DNA of 17,144 nucleotides from positions 1-17,144 of the forward strand of contig JAGXHC010000255.1 of NCBI GenBank assembly GCA_024636405.1, read 5' to 3'. The stretch is from Sulfitobacter sp. (GTDB lineage: Bacteria > Pseudomonadota > Alphaproteobacteria > Rhodobacterales > Rhodobacteraceae). Numbering within the stretch: the stretch's first letter is position 1; every line of letters begins with the position of its first letter. Positions 14,222-17,144 of the stretch are shown here, in pieces. The position numbers were made by a program, and so were the translations under genes. Under the pieces are notes generated by a model. It was not told the DNA's origin and made no database searches. It worked only from the letters and a program-made list of their open reading frames with translations.

Positions 14222-14893
14222 ATGACAAAGACACTCTTCATCACCGGCGCTTCCAGCGGGATCGGCGAAGCCACGGCGCGCGCTGCCGCGCAGGCGGGCT
14301 GGAACGTGGGGCTTTTTGCACGAAGCGAGGAAAAGCTGACCAAACTGGCAAGCGACATCGGCGGCCAGGCCCTGGCCCTGCCCGGCGATGCAACCGACGC
14401 GGGCGCGCAAAAGAAGGCCATTGATACCTTGGTCGATCACTACGGTCAGCTTGACGCAGTTTTTGCCAATGCCGGGCGTGGGCTGTCGCAGGCGGGCACC
14501 GAAAAGGGTGATCCGGAAGAATGGAAAGCCATGATTGATCTTAACATCATGGGCGCGCTTTACACAGCACATGCTGCACTGCCTTTGCTGCGCAAGTCCA
14601 AGGGCCAGTTTGTCGTGACGGGGTCCGCCGCCGGGCGCAGGCATATTCAGGGGTCAATCTATGGCGCATCCAAATGGTTCATTCATGGCTGGGCCGGTAA
14701 TCTTGCGGATGAAATGGCGGAATGGGGTGGGCGCTGCATGGTGGTGTCTCCCGGCATGGTCGACACCGGATTCTTTGACGCGCCAAAGCCCGAAAAACTG
14801 CACCCCGAAGACGTGGCCAATGCGGTGATGCATGCCCTGAATGCGCCCGAGCGCGCGTCGATCCGTGAAATCCACCTGATGCCAACGGGTTGA
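14222..14893 (+). CDS. Short-chain dehydrogenase/reductase (SDR)
   Basis: This is a 223-residue classical SDR oxidoreductase with a Rossmann fold. It has the cofactor motif TGASSGIG (8-15), the NAG motif (83-85), N108 and S135 of the active site, and the catalytic Y147-x-x-x-K151 (YGASK), followed by [10 protein letters not shown] (176-185). R34 after the second strand (LFARSEEK) suggests NADP(H) preference. The substrate cannot be told from sequence. The start at 14222 is supported by GGAAAGGGA upstream and by the family's short N terminus. It is divergent from nrdR across a 191-bp gap and convergent with the YjbQ gene 14 bp after its stop. Confidence 0.93.
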   Translation: MTKTLFITGASSGIGEATARAAAQAGWNVGLFARSEEKLTKLASDIGGQALALPGDATDAGAQKKAIDTLVDHYGQLDAVFANAGRGLSQAGTEKGDPEEWKAMIDLNIMGALYTAHAALPLLRKSKGQFVVTGSAAGRRHIQGSIYGASKWFIHGWAGNLADEMAEWGGRCMVVSPGMVDTGFFDAPKPEKLHPEDVANAVMHALNAPERASIREIHLMPTG

Positions 14894-14907
14894 TCTGTCC
14901 GGATTTG

Positions 14908-15321
14908 TTACGCAGCGAAATGCGCCGCCACCTCTCGGGTGTGTGGCGCATCGCGGTGCTCGAACAGATAAATCCCCTGCCAGGTGCCCAGCATCATGCG
15001 CCCGTCCTGCACCGGAATCCCCAGACTTACCGGCAATATCGCGGCCTTGATGTGCGCGGGCATATCGTCCGGGCCCTCGGCGCGGTGGCGTAGATACTTC
15101 AGGCTTGGATCGTCCGCAGACGGCACCAGCCGTTGATAATACGCCAGCAGGTCAACCTGAACCTGGCTGTCCGCGTTTTCCTGTATCAGAAGTGACGCCG
15201 ATGTATGCCGCACCATGAGCGTCAGCAAACCGTCCCCCTGCCCCAGAATCCAGCGCGCCGCATCGTCGGTGAACTCGTAAAGCCCCTGACCATGTGTCTG
15301 GATGGTAAATGTTGTCAACAT
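14908..15321 (-). CDS. yjbQ: YjbQ family protein (UPF0047, secondary thiamine-phosphate synthase-like)
   Basis: This is a 137-residue member of the YjbQ/UPF0047 family, small trimeric beta-rich proteins reported to have weak thiamine-phosphate synthase activity; the true role is unsettled. Conserved segments are VRHTSASLLIQENAD (37-51), YLRHRAEGPDDMPAHIKAAI (76-95) and LGTWQGIYLFEHRD (111-124), carrying the conserved His residues (H39, H79, H90, H122). The ATG at 15321 lacks a strong ribosome-binding site, but the N terminus matches homologues. It lies 47 bp downstream of the two secreted-protein genes in the same direction, so it may be cotranscribed with them. Confidence 0.93.
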   Translation of the reverse strand: MLTTFTIQTHGQGLYEFTDDAARWILGQGDGLLTLMVRHTSASLLIQENADSQVQVDLLAYYQRLVPSADDPSLKYLRHRAEGPDDMPAHIKAAILPVSLGIPVQDGRMMLGTWQGIYLFEHRDAPHTREVAAHFAA

Positions 15322-15368
15322 TGCATCAGCGGATCAGATCAAAGGCAGCGTCACAAGCACACACCGCA

Positions 15369-15779
15369 TCAGGATTTTTGCAGCCTGAAATCAGCACAAA
15401 AGGTGATCGCGTGACCAACAGATAACGTGGCCCCCGCCCGCCGAAGCGATGCGCCAACGATCACCACCGGCGTGGGCTGCAATCCCGACGGATCAAGGGT
15501 GAAGACCACGCCGTCACGCTGACCCAGCCCCGGAACGCGCCCCTGCGCCACATATATCTGCTGTGCGCTGCGCGCGCCCGCAACATCGCGCGCGTAGGTG
15601 GCTGCGGCACACCACATGCCCCGCGCGCCCAATCCGCCGTCGCCCATAACCTCAAAACCGCTGGCGGTGGGTACGACATCCATACGGTTTTCAACGCGCA
15701 ATGTCTGCGCGGCGAGCGGTCCGGCAATCGCTGCGGCAATCGCTGCGGCCAGACAAATGGCCAGATTTCTGCAAAACAT
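15369..15779 (-). CDS. Small secreted protein, paralogue 2 of a tandem pair (unknown function)
   Basis: This is a 136-residue protein with an Ala-rich signal peptide (1-24, likely cut near LAA-QTL). The mature part has a GLGARGMWCAAATYA motif (50-64) and two cysteines, C57 and C128, that could form a disulfide. I do not recognise a named family. It is clearly paralogous to the gene upstream: same length, the same ARGMWCAAA motif, and both cysteines in equivalent places. GGGAG precedes ATG 15779 at a normal distance. The signal-peptide coding region contains a 12-bp tandem duplication (15723-15746). It starts 19 bp after the upstream paralogue ends, so the two form an operon. Confidence 0.82.
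   Translation of the reverse strand: MFCRNLAICLAAAIAAAIAGPLAAQTLRVENRMDVVPTASGFEVMGDGGLGARGMWCAAATYARDVAGARSAQQIYVAQGRVPGLGQRDGVVFTLDPSGLQPTPVVIVGASLRRAGATLSVGHAITFCADFRLQKS
15723..15746. repeat. 12-bp tandem duplication in a signal-peptide coding region
   Basis: GGCAATCGCTGC is present twice without interruption. On the minus strand each copy encodes Ala-Ala-Ile-Ala in the hydrophobic core of the signal peptide, so the repeat lengthens the core in frame and could vary between strains. Confidence 0.65.
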
Positions 15780-15798
15780 GAGGGGCTCCCGCAAGCTG

Positions 15799-16209
15799 TT
15801 AGAGGTCTTCGATATCGATTAGGTAATTCACACAGAACTGGCGTGCATGGTGAACCGGAAGATTAAGTCCTGCATCACGCACGGTTACGCCGTAGGACTG
15901 GATCGGCGGCACTCCAAGGCCGGCTTCGGAGGTGGTGAATGTCACGCCGATGCTCCCTGCGCCGCTGACCGATCGGCCGCGTGGTCGCTTGACATAAAGA
16001 CGCTGACCGCTGCCTTGGCCCAGACGCTCTTCGGCAAAGCTGGCGGCGGCACACCACATGCCCCGCGCCCCTTCGCCGTGATCCTCTATCACCTCGAAGT
16101 CTGTCGCGTTGAGCGGCACCACAAGCAACCAATTTTCAGCGCGGTAAGCCTGCGCTGCAGCAGCGACAGGAAGGCTGGCACATAGGGCTACAAAAAGTAA
16201 CTGGCGCAT
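15799..16209 (-). CDS. Small secreted protein, paralogue 1 of a tandem pair (unknown function)
   Basis: This is a 136-residue protein with a typical Sec signal peptide (MRQLLFVALCASLPVAAAAQA, cleavage around 19-21). The mature protein carries EGARGMWCAAASFAEERLG (46-64), a SIGVTFTTSEAGLG strand region (86-99) and a late cysteine. C53 and C126 match C57 and C128 of the downstream paralogue. The two genes also share an identical 23-nt stretch (15604-15626 and 16046-16068) over the motif. The family is unrecognised; a periplasmic or secreted location is expected. GGAG (16217-16220) stands 7 nt before the ATG. It is first in the operon, with a good promoter at 16238-16265. Confidence 0.82.
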   Translation of the reverse strand: MRQLLFVALCASLPVAAAAQAYRAENWLLVVPLNATDFEVIEDHGEGARGMWCAAASFAEERLGQGSGQRLYVKRPRGRSVSGAGSIGVTFTTSEAGLGVPPIQSYGVTVRDAGLNLPVHHARQFCVNYLIDIEDL

Positions 16210-16237
16210 GACGTTTCTCCGTTGATGCTTGCACTAG

Positions 16238-16265
16238 AGAATAGAGCGACACGCGGCGCGGTCAA
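16238..16265 (-). promoter_or_regulatory. Promoter of the tandem secreted-protein operon
   Basis: On the minus strand, TTGACC (16265-16260) and TATTCT (16243-16238) are spaced 16 bp. The predicted start near 16231 leaves a leader of about 22 nt containing GGAG. A long inverted repeat begins 2 bp upstream of the -35. Confidence 0.55.
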
Positions 16266-16266
16266 A

Positions 16267-16356
16267 GTCACGGCTGCGTCACCACCTGTAACAGCAACCT
16301 GTGGCTTGCTTTAATACGCGGTAACGGTCCTGAGCCAGCGGTGACTGCGCCGTGAC
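16267..16356. repeat. Long imperfect inverted repeat between rpoD and the secreted-protein operon
   Basis: The 17-nt arms 16267-16283 and 16340-16356 pair as GTCACGGC/GCCGTGAC (8 bp) and GTCACC/GGTGAC (6 bp), separated by a symmetric TGC/TGC mismatch. The 56-nt loop contains a further AGCAA/TTGCT hairpin (16293-16310). There is no T tract on either side, so it is not a clear terminator. It could fold in the rpoD 3' untranslated RNA or act as a DNA site next to the -35 of the downstream operon. The rest of the gap to rpoD (16357-16537) holds only a small palindrome ATCTTG-C-CAAGAT (16406-16418) and no gene. Confidence 0.55.
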
Positions 16357-16537
16357 AAACCTGACCAAACGCCCCCGTCCAAACCCATGTGATCCAGCAA
16401 AGCCAATCTTGCCAAGATCGCCACCGGCAAAGCCGCTACCTGATTGATCGCAGCAAAGTTAGCAGAACTTTTCGAACACCTTCGCGCCGCTCTGCGTCAT
16501 ACAGAACGGCGCCGAAGCGCTGCCTTTACGGCAAAGA

Positions 16538-17144
16538 TCACTGATCCAGGAACGACCGCAACTTGCGCGACCGCGATGGGTGCTTGAGCTTGCGCAGGGC
16601 CTTTGCCTCGATCTGGCGGATGCGTTCGCGGGTTACGCTGAATTGCTGGCCGACTTCTTCGAGGGTGTGATCCGTGTTCATCCCGATACCGAACCGCATG
16701 CGCAACACACGTTCCTCACGCGGTGTGAGCGATGCAAGGACCCGCGTCGTGGTTTCCTTCAGGTTCTCCTGAATGGCGGAATCCAGCGGCAGCACCGCGT
16801 TCTTGTCCTCGATGAAATCGCCAAGCTGGCTGTCTTCCTCGTCGCCGATCGGGGTCTCCAGCGAAATCGGCTCCTTGGCGATCTTCATCACCTTGCGGAC
16901 TTTTTCCAGCGGCATCTGGAGCTTTTCTGCCAGTTCCTCGGGCGTCGGTTCGCGGCCAATTTCGTGCAACATCTGGCGGCCGGTGCGGACCAGCTTGTTG
17001 ATCGTCTCGATCATATGCACCGGAATACGGATGGTACGCGCCTGATCGGCGATGCTGCGGGTGATCGCCTGACGGATCCACCACGTTGCATAGGTGGAGA
17101 ACTTATAGCCGCGGCGGTATTCGAACTTGTCCACGGCCTTCATC
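16538..17144 (-). CDS. rpoD: RNA polymerase primary sigma factor RpoD (C-terminal part)
   Basis: This is the last 201 or so residues of sigma70; the gene runs off the right edge, so the N-terminal two thirds are missing. Visible parts are the end of region 2 with the -10-reading helix [22 protein letters not shown] (2.3/2.4), region 3 ([17 protein letters not shown] onward, with [12 protein letters not shown]), and region 4. Region 4 has [61 protein letters not shown], where the -35-binding helix is [17 protein letters not shown]. It is the housekeeping sigma factor. No intrinsic terminator is evident after the stop; a GCGC-TTCG-GCGC hairpin (around 16509-16520) lacks a T tract. Confidence 0.98.
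   Translation of the reverse strand, partial: MKAVDKFEYRRGYKFSTYATWWIRQAITRSIADQARTIRIPVHMIETINKLVRTGRQMLHEIGREPTPEELAEKLQMPLEKVRKVMKIAKEPISLETPIGDEEDSQLGDFIEDKNAVLPLDSAIQENLKETTTRVLASLTPREERVLRMRFGIGMNTDHTLEEVGQQFSVTRERIRQIEAKALRKLKHPSRSRKLRSFLDQ

Noticed and set aside
16461..16476. GAAC-N5-GAAC resembling an SOS box after rpoD; also GTTC-N6-GTTC near 4542-4555
   Set aside because: LexA sites of this lineage need exactly seven bases between half-sites; the spacing is wrong in both.

Overview
The window looks like chromosomal DNA of a Rhodobacteraceae (Roseobacter-type) alphaproteobacterium. The evidence is the high G+C, the lineage-typical proteins (DUF6324, MmcB, RibB with a degenerate RibA domain), a tRNA-His of the unusual alphaproteobacterial kind, and a direct-repeat SOS box of the alphaproteobacterial type. 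This placement rests on recognition, not on a search.

Left part (1-4493). A tRNA-His gene on the minus strand has an A+T-richer stretch with a repeated GGGGGACAT motif beyond its 3' end, possibly the edge of an integrated element. Next come a small DUF6324 gene, and mmcB with an SOS box inside what looks like a leaderless promoter. Two translationally overlapping genes then encode a 4-TM coiled-coil membrane protein and a membrane-anchored ClpP-fold protein. An overlapping ArsR-type regulator/SRPBCC pair follows, with two dyad operators in its promoter.

Middle (4494-14030). A riboflavin locus lies on the minus strand in the order nrdR-ribD-...-ribE-ribB-ribH-nusB, closed by an intrinsic terminator. 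Beyond that terminator is a strongly structured RNA, probably 6S RNA, on the plus strand. The riboflavin operon is interrupted between ribD and ribE by a plus-strand capsule cluster: a KpsS-type Kdo transferase, a Wza/KpsD-type outer-membrane export lipoprotein, and a two-module KpsC. KpsS and KpsC build the poly-Kdo lipid anchor of ABC-transporter-dependent capsules, and the lipoprotein exports the product. No kpsM/T/E is present here. A near-perfect intrinsic terminator sits inside the first codons of kpsC, so kpsC expression may depend on its own early translation.

Right part (14031-17144). This contains a short-chain dehydrogenase (plus strand), a YjbQ-family protein, two tandem paralogous small secreted proteins of identical length, a long inverted repeat next to their promoter, and the C-terminal part of rpoD running off the window edge.
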